Shown: positions 25,701 through 38,479, counted from the stretch's first letter. The stretch is DNA of 64,000 nucleotides from Enoplolaimus lenunculus (GCA_030248215.1 JASANG010000694.1:62001-126000), one strand, 5' to 3'. Made by a program: numbers and translations. The notes: generated by a model from the letters alone, not told the origin.

Positions 25701-26067
25701 CTAGTAGTATAAGATCGTATATTATGCGCCGCCCCGTCAGAAATTTCTGGATCCGTCACTAACAGGGACGCGTATTGGCGTACAGAAAAATTTGAAATGC
25801 CTGGTCGCTTCCACACCATACAATCTTGTCAATGTCAATATAAGTAATATATGTATCAAATATATATTTCGAAACATACGTATAGAATGATAGTTCTGTA
25901 CCAAATTCAGAGCAAAATATACAATTCACGGCCACAAGGTGACATGAAAATGGGGGTGCGTTTTTCAGTAATGTGGAATTAATGCTACGTATATCTATAA
26001 CTTTTAAAATGTCGCTCAAATATCACAATTACATAGGAGTAACGGAAGTGCACCCATCTCAACGGAT

Positions 26068-26113
26068 CAGGGATGCGGATGTACGGTTTCGGTCAAAAAC
26101 CGAGACCCGAGTT
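26068..26113 (+). mobile_element. CTCGGT-type element end, relic
   Basis: CAGGGATGCGGATG followed by TTTCGGTC and CCGAGACCCGAG; a lone end of 46 bp. Confidence 0.45.
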
Positions 26114-26119
26114 GTGTCA

Positions 26120-26700
26120 TTCTAGCATAATAAAATGTTGCATCTCAGAACTTGTAATATTAAACACAAAAATTACCGCAAAATTTTTAATATTTTTAGT
26201 TGCGAATATAATATAAATTTGCAGTTCAGTTTCCGATTCCGTTTTTGCACACAAGCACTTAGCAATACGGCTTGTTGCCACAAACTTAAAAAATAATAAA
26301 AACATAAATAATCACATTCGGGACGAAATCCAAAACGAAATATAAATACTGTATTCAGTTGAATGTGAAGCGCTGCCTCACTCAAACTTAGTAATATGCA
26401 CACCCACCTCACAAAAAAATATACACAACGTAAAACATAAAAATATATAAGCATAATAATTAAACGAACAATTTATACTTTCAGTTTGCGCCGAAGTAGG
26501 TTGAAATAGGAAGTGTAATGGTGTACACAATGTAACGCGTAGGCGGGAATGGTAAATAAATCTACAACGCATATCAAAAAAATAAGATACATACGAACGT
26601 AATGACACCCAACCACCGTTGTAGAACGTAAACATACACAGATTCCAGACGTTATTTCATTCAAGAATATGAGTTTTGCAGAAACGTGACTGGTTTTTTG
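26120..26700. other. AT-rich region, no gene recognised
   Basis: Overlapping minus-strand frames here have no protein signature. Confidence 0.4.
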
Positions 26701-26710
26701 TATATATTAC

Positions 26711-26796
26711 CTTGAGCATACTGGAGCTGCCTTTCAGCCTGAACTGTACCAGAAAATCTGGTCGTATTTCGAACCGCGGCTAAGCAACCTGATATT
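26711..26796 (-). CDS. Possible internal exon, gene unknown
   Basis: The acceptor is GGTTTCAG|AATATC and the donor CAAG|GTAATA. One frame is fully open for 28 codons (begins ISGCLAAVRN, ends QLQYAQ). Composition looks protein-like and GC content exceeds the surroundings. It lies upstream of FNDC3 on the same strand and its exit phase (1) could join a weak acceptor just before the FNDC3 start, so it might be an alternative 5' exon of FNDC3 or part of an unrelated gene. No homology recognised. Confidence 0.28.
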
Positions 26797-26799
26797 CTG

Positions 26800-27920
26800 A
26801 AACCAGTCGAAATATTTAATCAAATGTCCGTTCACTAACAATAATTTTCGGGAAATTTATCGAATACGACACACATATGTAAACTATAAAATATGAAAAA
26901 TAGTAGCCAGTTGATTATATGACGTTTGATCTACGTAAATCGACAGGCAAAACCTTAATGAATGAACGATTCAGTGAATTAACGTTACAAAAAAACTGAT
27001 CAATGAACTCTAACACTGTACGCATTTGTCCATAACCGCAGTGGCAAAGTGTTCGCCTACAGGCGAAGTCCTTCTAAACATTTCGAACACACCGCGCCCG
27101 AGAATGTGTATCTGCATGCCTAAGGCAAGAGCGTAAACAACTGGAGGGAAATACGTGATATACTTTCTCGAAATTGCTGGAAACAAAAACCCGCATTTTA
27201 ACAAGCTTTAGTATAACCTTATGAAGCTTAAATGTCAAAAAAATTTTCATATGAGGCTATTCTCTCCCCAACTAAAATCCAGGCGAAGGACCCTGGCCTT
27301 TGGTGAAACCGAGTATACGAACACCACTGCCCAACGAGGCGACACGTCGCCCATATAATACCACACATAAATACAAACACCTTCATATCTGTCTGTCTGT
27401 ATATTTCACTGCAATAGTTTTCTTACAAAACAATATATAGCTACGCACATATATATTTATATATACATATATATATTTCACAATAACCAGCCACACGGTT
27501 CACGTTCGCCATAGTTTCCTTCATAGGCAAACCAGAAAGCACGCAAACAACAGTATATGCCTACGTCCCAATAGCAGGTCTTCGAATTTACAGCACGACA
27601 GACAAACACGCGTGGTGACCCAAAGCAACCTCGGTTCTTGTGGTCTATATTATTGTATTCCGAAGCTACTGTCGTCATTCGTACCATGTGAACGATGTTC
27701 AGTTCGAATCAACCCAGAAAGGCCGTACACACACACTATTACTGTGGGTGACCACACCCACGCATACACACATACTTTGGAATGTTTTCACTCTTTAAAG
27801 CATTACGATCCTGACGCGCAGAATGGTGGGTGAAAATAATATTCAAAACAACATTGCTAATCATACAATAGAATACGGCGGAAATGTGGAAGGGCGGAGG
27901 TACGGGATACGGACCACCGT
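26800..27920. other. No confirmed gene
   Basis: A minus-strand frame at 27188-27010 follows a good acceptor (TTTGTTTCCAG) but ends in a stop and matches nothing I know. GC content is raised at 27240-27340 and 27480-27640. A tract of repeated TATA sits at 27450-27475. Confidence 0.35.
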
Positions 27921-27924
27921 TGGA

Positions 27925-28240
27925 ATTTAATGAAAAACAGTTTATTTTATAGATTTCGTTGTTTGTTGTAACCCTAATAATCAGTGAAACATTGTAAAAA
28001 CGCCTAATTTAGGCTTACCAATTATGTTTGTATGCAAATTATCTATGTATTAGCTAACTACTCAATTATCGGTTTTAGATGTTTGTAAACAATTTATTCA
28101 GATTCCTCGCACCCAAAAACCTTCAGTAAACCCTAATAATTATTGAAATAATTTAAAAAGTCCTAGTTTTGTCTTGTCAATTAAGCTAAAATGCAAACTC
28201 GCTATTAGCTAACTATCAATTAAAATCGGAAAGCTAATTT
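27925..28240 (-). repeat. Partial inverted copy of the ~165-bp tandem unit
   Basis: Two units with the landmarks of the 20.75-21.29 kb array in reverse (ATTATCGGTTTTAG, TTTGTAAACAATTT, GATTCCTCGCACCC). Confidence 0.7.
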
Positions 28241-28266
28241 TATTCCGGATATTTTGTCCGTGTATC

Positions 28267-28350
28267 AGGGATGTGCGGTCTCGGTCTGGGTAAGTCTTGG
28301 GATTTGGTTGGTAGCGGTTTCAATTTTCTGAGTCTCGGTAGGTTTAAAAC
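28267..28350 (+). mobile_element. CTCGGT-type element end, relic
   Basis: CAGGGATGTGCGGTCTCGG, then AAGTCTTGGGATTTGG, i.e. the right end of the 207-915 element in reverse. Confidence 0.55.
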
Positions 28351-28534
28351 TGAGAATAAAGAAGACAGATCATGACCCGGAATTTTTTAGCGAAAATACC
28401 CGGAAAAACCGAATCATTTATGACCGCATCAACGTGATAATCAGCAAATATTGTACATACGTATGTACAACAAATAAAAAATGCCCTGCTAGATAGGGCT
28501 TGTATGCTACGTGGAAATTCCAAATTTTCCCTTT

Positions 28535-28640
28535 CAGGTCTCAAAACTGACCTTTGGTGTGGCCTACAGCAAATTAATTGGCGAGTAAAATGCTTCAACG
28601 GACGGCGATAACTGTAGTCGTACTCTCGCGCAGTAGCAAG
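28535..28640. repeat. Dispersed repeat shared with 59315-59445
   Basis: Shared landmarks: AAAACTGACC, TTGGTGTGGCCT, ATGCTTCAAC, GACGGCGATA, GTCGTACTCTCG. Family unknown. Confidence 0.6.
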
Positions 28641-28982
28641 ATTCTTTCAATCCAAGTTAACCTACAATGCAGAAGATTAACTGGAAAGCAGAAATATCAG
28701 AGCTCTATTGACTTTTGCCATCACTCCTTCCATTAGATTAAGCTCAATCTTACGTGTGCAAAATTCTTAGCAATAATTTCACTGAAAAATTCTAGATTAT
28801 TTATAAAACATACGTAAGTCTTTGAACTATTCCGCTAGCGAATACAGGAGTGTCCGCCCGAGGGCGGTGACAAAAAACCTACCGAGCCATGCCTGAAAAC
28901 CAATCGGTTTGTGAAGGATTCTGAAGTCCAAAAACAGTAGTATGGAGTAAATATTGCGAATTACAACCAATGATGTTGATGT

Positions 28983-29044
28983 GCCGCATAGTCGAAATCG
29001 CTGGTAATCAGCAGCCGCATAGTCGAAATCGCTGGTAATCAGCA
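28983..29044. repeat. Perfect 31-bp tandem duplication
   Basis: Two identical adjacent units beginning GCCGCATAGTCGAAATCG. Confidence 0.9.
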
Positions 29045-29049
29045 GTTTC

Positions 29050-30549
29050 CATAAGTTCAGTATTAGAATAAGCATGGGCAAAAACTATGGTACACATCGA
29101 CCGAATCAGTAGTCACAGGACAAAGAAAATCATGCAAGGAACGATATCAAAACAAACAAACAAACACAATTAGCGACACTGATCAAAAATGTTACTGAGC
29201 CTGAAAAAGCAGTCTGCATCCAATCGCAGACGATCGTGTAAAAACTGTACTTTTTGCGGAATCCGACAAGCAATACATATCAAAAATATTAATGATTTAA
29301 AAAGGTAAAGGTGGTCTAATTGTAATATATAAAAAGACTGGATTCCCTATACTTTCGCACAGACGAAAAAAATATATATACGTAACATCACAGGCTTTGA
29401 AATATAACCTGCTGGATACTGAAAATACAAACATTTCTGCTTCGCAATCCCAAAGTCAGGTATATACTGACTGGAGCATGCGAACGAGGTTTAGGTTTAA
29501 GAAAATAAGAACAATACATAACTGATTAACATTAGTGTGACAAGGGAAAGTAAAAACAACTATTCCACCTGCAATGAAATCCCGACTATAAACCCCTGGC
29601 AGATACGTACGTATTCACACGTACATAAATAGGTATATATGTCTATGCAGCCCATGTATTTATCACAATAGACAACCGAACAGTAACAAGACATAAAGCG
29701 AACGAGTACACACTGCATCAAATACGTCAATGACAGACTATGCTCAACCATATACGTATAGGTAACTAAATAATAAGGTGTCGCAATAAAGAATCCTTGA
29801 AAAGGCTAGTGCTAGTGGTAGCTTAAAATAGTAGTAATAATGTGTTAAATCAAAGACGCAAATGCATATACATACTGAGAACTCAACCGTTCGAGATCTA
29901 TGAAATAAATAATGTCACTTCATTAAATTACTAGGAACGTGTATTCGGGCTTCAAGTTAAATGCTGAGTCAACAAATGATAACAGCGCAGCTAGAAGCAA
30001 CAGAAGTTGACCAGCATATCCAAAAAAATAAGCATTCAAATTTTAGGACGCAAGTGGTTTTTGAAAAACTATCCTATAGATATATAATACGTACATAATA
30101 CTTACGCGAATCGATAACGTACTCTTTTGCTAGAATGCTCATCTACGAAAAACCAACACAACGAGCATATTAATTGTACATCTGGGGCAAGACCTCTGTA
30201 TTTGAGGGCGGGGCAAATTTAATTTTAATCAAATGTAAAAATTTCAATAACAAATTTTCACATGAAAGGAAAAACACGAAATATTTACACGCATATGAAT
30301 ATATATTTGACTACAACTTAGTGTGTATTGCGACACGTAATATAGGTAGTTGCTTGTGAAATCTTGCATGCAGTATTTATATTGCATTTACAGACAATGA
30401 CGTGGCCACGATTTCATTTCTGGACGAGAAGCCTTTTGTTTTGGACTCTAGAAACAAAAGGGCCAGGTTATTATTCTACAGCCTATGAAAAACTTTTAAT
30501 CCGCCTTCAAGAATTTCGATGAGGGTCAAATAGGCATATTGGTATTAAG
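29050..30549. other. AT-rich region, no gene or repeat recognised
   Basis: Only short frames. Confidence 0.4.
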
Positions 30550-30919
30550 CAGGGTGGCAACAAAGGTTCGGATTCGGACTCGGCAAAAATTCGAGGTTCG
30601 GATTCGGATTCGGTTGTGGAAAAGCCGAATCAAAAAGCCGAATCTAACAAAGTTCGGCAATATGTTTTTTTTTCATATTTACGCAATAAAATTTTTAAAA
30701 ACCTTGCTATAAAAATCATTATTTTTTATTTCAGGTGAGAAATCTCAGAACTGACGTCGGACGAAATATATTAACGTATTATAAGTTATACGGTTGGCAT
30801 AGCGTTGATATTCTGAAACAAATTTGGATATATCTGAAATTTGCAACATGCAGGATTCGGATTCGGCAAATTGGCACTGGATTCGGTTTCGGTCAAATCG
30901 TGGATTCGGTGCAGTCCTG
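30550..30919 (+). mobile_element. Complete TTCGG-type hAT MITE (370 bp)
   Basis: Perfect 8-bp target duplication GTATTAAG at 30542-30549 and 30920-30927. Left end CAGGGTGGCAACAAAGG, right end GGTGCAGTCCTG, both packed with ATTCGG/TTCGG words. Confidence 0.9.
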
Positions 30920-31069
30920 GTATTAAGTTGTAGGTTTTATGTTGTGGAACTGCATCTCTTGGCCCATCGGATAACACTATATATATGTCATGTCGCACTG
31001 GCGTTTGAGACGATTAAACTTAAAAATATTAAGATTCGGTCATGTACGATTGTTAATTAACTAGCATGA

Positions 31070-31300
31070 AAAAAATCCTATCACGCTCGGTTCTCGTTTT
31101 AAAAACATGAAAATCACATGAAATCACTGTACACGGCATTTTTTTTTATTTTGGCACGTGTGCTATACACACTACACAAACACAATATATACGAATTTTA
31201 CATGGTTAGGCACTACGTATATACGTATTACTTATTCGTAGCTCATGTTGATAGTTATCTTTACGTGTTCTAACTTGGCTCCGGATGGTGCCGGCCCCTT
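31070..31300 (+). mobile_element. GGCCCCGG-type element, copy
   Basis: Shares TCCTATCAC, GCTCATGTTGATAGTTATC, TTTACGTGTTCTAAC and GGCCCC words with 44640-44765 and 49930-50182. It runs directly into a CTCGGT-type fragment. Confidence 0.5.
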
Positions 31301-31572
31301 GGCCTTGGGTCCAGCCAAGGCTCCGGAAAAAATTCTGACCGCAGGAGCAAGACCCAACACCACCGAAACCGAAACTTTTGGTCTCTGTCAATTTTTAACC
31401 GTGACAGAAAATAAAAAAATTTTCTAACAAAAGTTTTAGCTCAGCTGATAATAATTGTTTATCGCCTTTTCACCTCGTTGCTCTCGATTTTCAAACCGCC
31501 GAGGCTAAAGAAACGCGAGACCGAGACAAGCCAAATCCCGAAACTTGCCGAGACCGCCGATCTCGGGCCCAG
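31301..31572 (+). mobile_element. CTCGGT-type hAT MITE, internally deleted
   Basis: Both word-rich ends are present (CCGAAACCGAAACTTTTGG; GCCAAATCCCGAAACTTGCC), but most of the ~500-bp interior is gone. Confidence 0.6.
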
Positions 31573-31713
31573 AGGCGTGTATGAACGAACACAAAATGCA
31601 GTACGCGAGGACAATTTTCTTGAAGCTTACCGCTTAAATTCCGGGAATGCATGTAAAGCAAACCTGTACGTAATGTTAGCAGAATATCTCGGCTTTTTAA
31701 TGAATAGACCAGG

Positions 31714-31805
31714 GAAAATTCGGTTCAGAGCCGCACGTTACCCGCGCGGGTACGGGTAAGAAAACTTTGGCGCGGATATACCCGAGGGTAAAAAATTTCA
31801 AAGCG
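31714..31805 (+). mobile_element. ACCCGCGGGT-word element end
   Basis: CCAGGGAAAATTCGG followed by TACCCGCGCGGGTACGGG and ATACCCGAGGGTA; probably a hAT-like end with another word. Partner end not identified. Confidence 0.4.
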
Positions 31806-32159
31806 TTCGATTCTTCACCCGCCTAAAATTTTCATGAGAAACTTGAAACCAGATAACGTAGAAAAGCTTGATTTTTTTAAACTGTTTTTACCGTATAAGT
31901 AAAAATAAGTATTGCATCCTGAAATGTGCTGTTATCGAAAAATATTTGTAAAGGCAGCAACAATAGAGGTTATATATTTGTTTGGCGCGAAACAATGTTT
32001 ACAGCTTTCTGATAGTCTCAAACAAATTGCGACCGGACAATATTGCACGTTACACCTATTCTCGTTAACACTAGGTTGTCTGCCGATGGGTCTATACTAA
32101 TGAAATATATTTAATTTTTATCGTCATTATTTAATAAAATATCTTAATTTTCACTGATC

Positions 32160-32830
32160 AAATTTTATTCCGGAATTAATGTATAGGATGCAAACCTTCA
32201 CAATCTCCGAAAGTAAACAATCGAAGGTAGATTTCGCTTCCGTGGATTATGAAAATCTAAAATGCAGCAGATATAGTAAATACTTATCTCCGACTAGGGT
32301 TATTTCACCATTAATATTACAAAAAAGAAAATTAAAATGAATTTTTCTTTGGCATGTATTTTTCCTTGTCCCGTTCCGGTTCCGAATCGGCATCGGCACT
32401 GCAAAAAATTAACGATTCTTTGCCCATTCTTTTTGGACATAACAGTCAGTTGAAATACTATCAATTTGATTTCTGGGTGCATATTAGTGTGTAAAAACTG
32501 TTATCTCTCTCGCGCTTGCGTTTGAAAAAATTAGTTGAAATGAACCGTCCTTATAAAATTATAATTGTTTATGATGGTTAGGGTTTAAGACTTCATATAA
32601 TGATATAATATAGTATCCTATCTGTTTATTAAGCACGGTGTTCTAAAGTTGGAATCGGCATCGGCAAAATTCCGAAATAGGAATCGGCATCAAAAATTCA
32701 ATTTTGGATATGGAATAATCAGGAGAGGCTGTGAGAAACCAAAATACGCAAAAATTTTCAAAATCCAACCATTTTTGGGCAAACGCCGGCTGGGAGGGGT
32801 TGGTAACGGAATAGACCCATCTGCGCAAAC
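32160..32830. mobile_element. Mosaic of hAT MITE pieces
   Basis: 32225-32395 matches the interior of the 11777 element. 32380-32710 matches the GGCATCGG element at 34993 (GAACCGTCC, CATAATGATATA, GGAATCGGCATCGGC). Ends are not clean. Confidence 0.5.
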
Positions 32831-32899
32831 TACGCCACTTTGTATACGGTCTGTTTACTTTTACGGTTTTTTGGCCAAGTATTCACAATTATTTAAATA

Positions 32900-34500
32900 A
32901 GAAATATTTTGCATTTGGCAAATTACTATTTCGATCTAGGCTAGTTTTCTCAAAAGTATAACAAATCCAGTGATGAAAATGATTTCAAATTCTGTTTGCT
33001 ATTCCTGTTCTAGCATATAATTCAATTGCTGTTCCGTAAAATAATTCAATTCGTGTTTCTGTTAACGCAACGGGTTAAAATTAGTTCCTGTTGGAGGCCA
33101 CAGTATTTAACTACTTATTTATATAACTGAGAAACTCATAGCACAATCTATATCAACTTTATATAAAAGTTCTTGTAAAAAAAAGAAAAAAGCACTCACT
33201 GAAAACTAAACAACAGAGGAAAAATCTCCGGACCCAACAAATGTTAAAACTACATACGTCATCTCAGCAGAAATACTTAGCTCCTAAATAAAAGTTTGAA
33301 TAAAAGTTTGTCTATCCAGCGTCCATCCATCCTACGCATGCAAGCGAGACGCACAACACTGCAAAAATACAATTTCAACACTTGCAAAAAACTACTGCTA
33401 CGTATATACGTATTTTTGCAGCACTCACAATCGATTTGTAGCTACAACACACAGACTAATTTGTGTAACGTTGTACTGTATCCATTAACTACATACGGAT
33501 GTGTAAATAAATAAGTTTCAATATATATAATATAGGTATGCATGGGGCAAAGCAAAAAGCCCCCAGATTTTCAAAATAAAATATTTATATTTATACTTAA
33601 TGCTAAAATACTGCATTTGATTTCTTGCTCCCAAGATTTTCCCAACTGTAATACATTGGCAGCACTTTTGGTTGGGCCTGTTGTTGGTTCCGCTGTACCG
33701 CCCCTGTGTACTACTCTCAATTCAGACTACAAATATACAACACGAGCAACAAAAACATATCAATAGTTGTACGATCGTGTCGACTACTGAGACTACTGGA
33801 GACTAAAAGTAACAATAACATGGTGCGTTCACCTCTACCTTACACGAAAGTTATAGCCTGTTTCTGTGTGTTAAAACTAAAAAACTCAGTATAAAAAATT
33901 TTACTATGAAACGTACATATCGGTCCAAATTTTCAGTCTTCGCACTACACTGTCTACATCGCAAACGGATGAATTAGAATTGCTAATTGCCCCGGTCTAC
34001 TGGTATTGCAAACTGATTTTGATTGGATGATCGTAGAGACCAAACAGTAGCAGGAATGCAAACTGTTTGTGACTGGTTGTTCAGGTTTAAACATCCGTAC
34101 ATAATTAATAGATAGAGTAAAACGTTACACAAATTCAAATTAGCCTGTGTGTTGTAGCTACAAATCGATTGTCAGCGCTGCAATAATTATTGTGCAAGTA
34201 AGGTTTCTCAACCATAGTCAAACCTGAATAACCAATCGCAAATGGTTTGCAATCCATCAGCTGTTTGGTCTGTACAATCCTCCAATCACAATCAGCTTGC
34301 ATTCCTGTAGTCGTTTGGGTTGCCCCAAACGACAGTTATCGCTTGGCATGCCCCAGTTGCCGACTGGGGCAAATACTGTTTGGGGCACGACATATATTTT
34401 ATGTTTTGCATACCGCACCTGGTTTGTAATTGTGAATAGAATGACGTATAGCGAAACGAACGATTGTTTCCTGCACACTATATAAATAAGTATTTCTTCG
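32900..34500. other. AT-rich region, no gene recognised
   Basis: Short frames only. 33960-34400 has several CAAACTG/CCAATC words and a locally higher GC stretch (34310-34390) with no coding signature. Confidence 0.4.
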
Positions 34501-34514
34501 GTTGAAACTACCAG

Positions 34515-34625
34515 GGGATGGGAGTCTCAGTCTCAAGTCTCGAAAATTCCTGAGACTCGCGTAGTCTCAGTCTCAGTCTCAACTTTTGAAAAGTCTCAGG
34601 TTTAGAAACTGAACTCTGGTTTTGA
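34515..34625 (+). mobile_element. GTCTCA-type element end
   Basis: CAGGGGATGGGAGTCTCAG followed by many GTCTCA/TGAGAC words. The same vocabulary, with a GCCCATCCTGG end, recurs at 47580-48035. Confidence 0.5.
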
Positions 34626-34789
34626 TGCCGTTCAGGAGTGCCAGTTGTGGCAAATTTTTATATTAATATTTTTCTATTGTTATACGCAAATTTTATGCGA
34701 TTTTACAACATTGTTATATTATTTTGACCGACGTGAATTAATTAGTTGCTTACTTTTAGACCACATTAGATTTTAATTTATTACTAAAC

Positions 34790-34980
34790 ATGGTGCAACC
34801 GGAATATATATAATTTACCGGAACCGGTATTTGAAAAATTAGCGGACACGGCAGCAAAAATGAAACATACCACCGACGAAACTTCATTTTTCTTTTCTAC
34901 AATTTTATATATTTAGCTGCCAAAATTGACTATGTAAAATATCAAATCCGTATATTTTTGCCGTTACCGGTACACTATCT
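34790..34980 (+). mobile_element. CCGGAACC-word hAT MITE fragment
   Basis: GGTGCAACCGGAATAT and TTTACCGGAACCGG at the left, GTTACCGGTACAC at the right. Immediately followed by the GGCATCGG element. Confidence 0.5.
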
Positions 34981-34992
34981 CACCGTCACAAA

Positions 34993-35358
34993 TAGGGATG
35001 TGCCGAGTATCGGCATCGATATTGCAAAAAAATGTCGATACTTTTACACGTAACAGTGAGTGGAAATGCTATTAATTTCACTTGAGTGTAAGTGATCAGG
35101 GAAACTGGAATCTCTTTTGTGTTTGTTTGAAAAAAATTATTGAAATGAACCGTTCTCATAAAATTGTAATCTTTCAAAGTTATTGGGTTTCGTTTACGTC
35201 GTCGCATTTATAATGATGTACATAGTATCCTATATATCTGTACCTTAAACATCGTGAAGGTATTAAAATGGGATTCAGCATCATTATCGGCATATTTTCC
35301 AAATGAAAATCGGTATTAGCATCGGCAAAATTTTGGCATCGGCACCGCCACATCCGTA
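34993..35358 (+). mobile_element. GGCATCGG-type hAT MITE (366 bp)
   Basis: Left TAGGGATGTGCCGAG, right GCACCGCCACATCCGTA. Flanks GTCACAAA and GTCATTAA agree at 6 of 8. Iterated TCGGCATCGG words at both ends. Related pieces at 32380, 38085, 38985, 44755 and 46510. Confidence 0.75.
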
Positions 35359-35359
35359 G

Positions 35360-36700
35360 TCATTAACACCGTACACATACATATGGCACACAGTACAAAG
35401 ACTGACAGGCATAAGCCACGAACACGGCTACAGACAAAATTTCGAATGAAAAGCCAGTCTAAAACAAACAAGCAAACAAAGCACATTAACATAAAAAACA
35501 AAAACTAGAACACAAAATCAACAATATTCAAAAAGCACGCTAAGAGCGGCACGCAGCTAAACGGGACGAAGTAATGGGAGTGTCTCCATGCTGGACGGAT
35601 AACTTCGCCCCTTCCCCTGGACGAAAATATTTCCACAGTATTAAAAAAATCTGTGCTAGAAAAGTTTTTTCTGCTAGGTTACAAATGTTCTTGCCCCCTC
35701 TACTAACAATTCCTGCTTGCGGAGCTACGCATATCACAGACACACCAGCACAAGTACTACAAAAAATGTACAGCACATAATGTTATAAATTTCAGAGCTC
35801 AGCGCACAAATTGCAACCTTGCAACCACTGTGCTGTGCTCAGTAATCGCTATTCTGCAAGAACAGAATATGTGCAAATGTATAAACTTCAAGTTCTACAG
35901 AACGGATGTCTGTTGTACTGATCGAAATGTAAATGGAACGAAGCAACCGAGCGAAGCAACTACATACACAAATACGAAAGACGCAATTTTTGTATGCACA
36001 TATATATTGCACAAATAAATACATACGTAGACACAATGCGTGTGTTTACGTACGTATCATTGCGACATGGTGTGTGGCAGGCACAAAGAAGCACTAGTAA
36101 AGCATCGTAGTATGTGTAATACAACAAACCACCGCAACACATAAAAGCGCAATACAACGAGGAATGAAATGAAATCGCGTTCCCTCTAAAATAAATAGTG
36201 GCCGACATAACAAAACATTCGCACTACGGTCCATTCTCGTGAACAATTTGAACTTATACAGCCAGGATAGAGTTCCTGCAGAAATTCACAAACGCACATT
36301 GTATATAATGTATATATAAATAAAACACATACACTAAAATACACTATATAGTACACATATACTAAAAAATAGTTTCATACAAATGCAAAATAAACATTGA
36401 CATAAAACAGACATTTGGGTCGTGCACAGTATACTATCGCATCTGCACTAGTGCTTGCAATGATTGAACTGAACACAATGGCCAGGTTCGAAATTCAGCA
36501 CATTGTTTGCGTTTAATTTGCCTTACTTCTGTACCAATTTAGAGATCTGCAATTATAGATCTTTGTAAGTTTGAAAGCTTATCGCTAACTGAAGATACGT
36601 GCCATAAGCATTTGTGAACATGGGCCAAGAACATGATAAAAGTAAAAAATTCATAATTAGGGCTGTCGAGAATATATAAATAACTATATACAATCTATCC
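35360..36700. other. No gene confirmed
   Basis: A GC-richer stretch at 35550-35780 is open on both strands for about 70 codons with no recognisable protein. The rest is AT-rich with TATA-type simple sequence near 36300-36360. Confidence 0.35.
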
Positions 36701-36710
36701 GGGCAATAGT

Positions 36711-37265
36711 GCAACCGGATATCCGGCCCCGGCAAAACATCGACATCCGGCTCTGGTATTTTAACTTGCCGGATGTTTTTTACACTTCAAACAAATGAAA
36801 CCATCATTTGTATTTATGTCACTACCATAGAATTGATCGACTTACTTTTACGTCCATATCTTTTCTGCCATACAGGCAATGTAAATGTTTACATGTGCCC
36901 ATGTACGTTTACAATCTTTATTGGGTTACAATAACGCTGTAACCTGATAAAGCTAACCATCCTAATTTTACAATCGTCGTAAAAATAAATTTATAACTAA
37001 GCCTAAGTAAAAATAACCTTCATCCTAGCCACCTCTATTTTATAATACCTGGGGAAAATTGGATGCCCTTGAATGTAACATGGGCGAAACAAATGTTACA
37101 ACTCAACGCAATGCTACAAAAACATAGAATAATGGAAAAGGGTGGTTGCTAAAGTGTTAAAAATGCAACGGCGTGAGATGTTGGCTACGTTTGAATCACG
37201 GAAGGGAGAAAGAAGAATCGTTAGCTAAGTTCCGATATTTGAATGCAGTCTAGTATATACGTATT
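36711..37265 (+). mobile_element. GGCTCCGG-type (family G) element copy
   Basis: GTGCAACCGGATATCCGG and CATCCGGCTCCGG at the left. The body (GTAAATGTTTACATGTGCCC, TAACATGGGCGAAAC, GCGTGAGATGTTGG) matches the outer element at 44964-46508. The right end merges with CGGAAT and CTCGGT words at 37270-37375. Confidence 0.65.
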
Positions 37266-37269
37266 AGGT

Positions 37270-37375
37270 TTGAATTAATTATCGGGCTCCGATCGGAATC
37301 AATTTTTTTGTCGGAACCGGAATCGAAATCGGAATTTAAGTCTCGGTTTTTAACCGAGACCGCTAACCGCCATCC
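37270..37375. mobile_element. Abutting CGGAAT-type and CTCGGT-type relic ends
   Basis: CGGAACCGGAATCG words followed at once by TCTCGGTTTTTAACCGAGAC and CGCCATCCCTG. Confidence 0.45.
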
Positions 37376-37420
37376 CTGTACGTACATCACATCAATATGC
37401 GAAAACTAAAACCTAACCAC

Positions 37421-37740
37421 CAGGGTGCAACCGGAATTGCAATTTACCGGAACCGGAATTTGATAATTTTACCGGATATTTTTTGCCCAATATTTGTGAA
37501 ATAACCTTAGTCGAACATAGGTATTTATTTTATTTGTTGTATTTTAGATTTTCGTCGTCGACTGAAGTGAAATTCACCATCAATGGCTTATATTCGGAGT
37601 ACAAGTGGCTTTCAAAAGAGATTCTTAAAAATTAGCAAAGTCAAGAAAAGGGCCAAATTATAACACCGGAATTTTTAAATCCGGTAAAAATTTACCGGAA
37701 CCGGAAGGTGAAAAAATGCCGGAACTTTCGGCACATTCGG
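37421..37740 (+). mobile_element. CCGGAACC-word hAT MITE, left end intact
   Basis: CAGGGTGCAACCGGAATTG, TTTACCGGAACCGG at both sides, and an interior like the 11777 and 34790 copies. Right terminus lost. Confidence 0.6.
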
Positions 37741-37999
37741 AGATTAATAAGGTCGGCAGCATAAGCATTTTTACTCGTTTACTTCTGTACTCGGTACTTG
37801 TGCTTTACGGAATATAGCTTTAACGTGGTGTTGGGGAGGAATAAAAGGAAAACGACTGCGTTTACTGAATCAGAGCGATATAAGCGTCATTGGAAACGGA
37901 CCTGAACGCGGAGTTGGTGGTTTCAACCCTTAACCGAAATCACGAACTATTCACACTAACCACCAATCACCATAAACTTTCTCTGATCATACGCACAGA

Positions 38000-38160
38000 T
38001 TTACGACAACAAGTTAAATATGATAGCACTCCAACTGACAGGTATGTGGAAAAGTAGCGGCGAAAAATCGGCAGTTTTTTGCAGTGCCCATGCCGATGAG
38101 CTCACTTAAGCGCCGATTATTATCGATGCCGATTAATCGGCACATCTCTAGCCTAAAATA
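38000..38160 (-). mobile_element. GGCATCGG-type element relic
   Basis: ATCGGCAG, GCCGATTATTATCG and ATCGGCACATCTCT; only one end is recognisable. Confidence 0.4.
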
Positions 38161-38479
38161 CGTATAATATATTATAGTATGAACAATTACGTCTATTTTA
38201 TCGAATTTTCTGGGTGATTTTCTACAGAATGACATGGAGACATGTGAAAACAAAAGAAAAGAAATCTAATATATGTTTGGTAACGTGAGCGGTAAAAGGT
38301 TCCGACTACGATTTCAACACCTATTCTGGTTAAATTAAGCTTGTGTTATGAAACTACAACTGTTACGTTTTCCTAAATTTAACATGTGTTGAAATTTGGT
38401 GTTTCTTGTGATTTTCAGATTTTTCCAAAGAGAACCGACCATGACAGGAAACTTTTACGTGAGTCGATTAAGGATTGCA

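Noticed and set aside
27010-27204. Minus-strand 64-codon frame after a good acceptor
   Set aside because: No homology recognised and no good donor or partner exon in a compatible phase for this frame.
35540-35780. Bidirectionally open GC-richer stretch
   Set aside because: Open on both strands, no motif, no splice context; not enough to call an exon.
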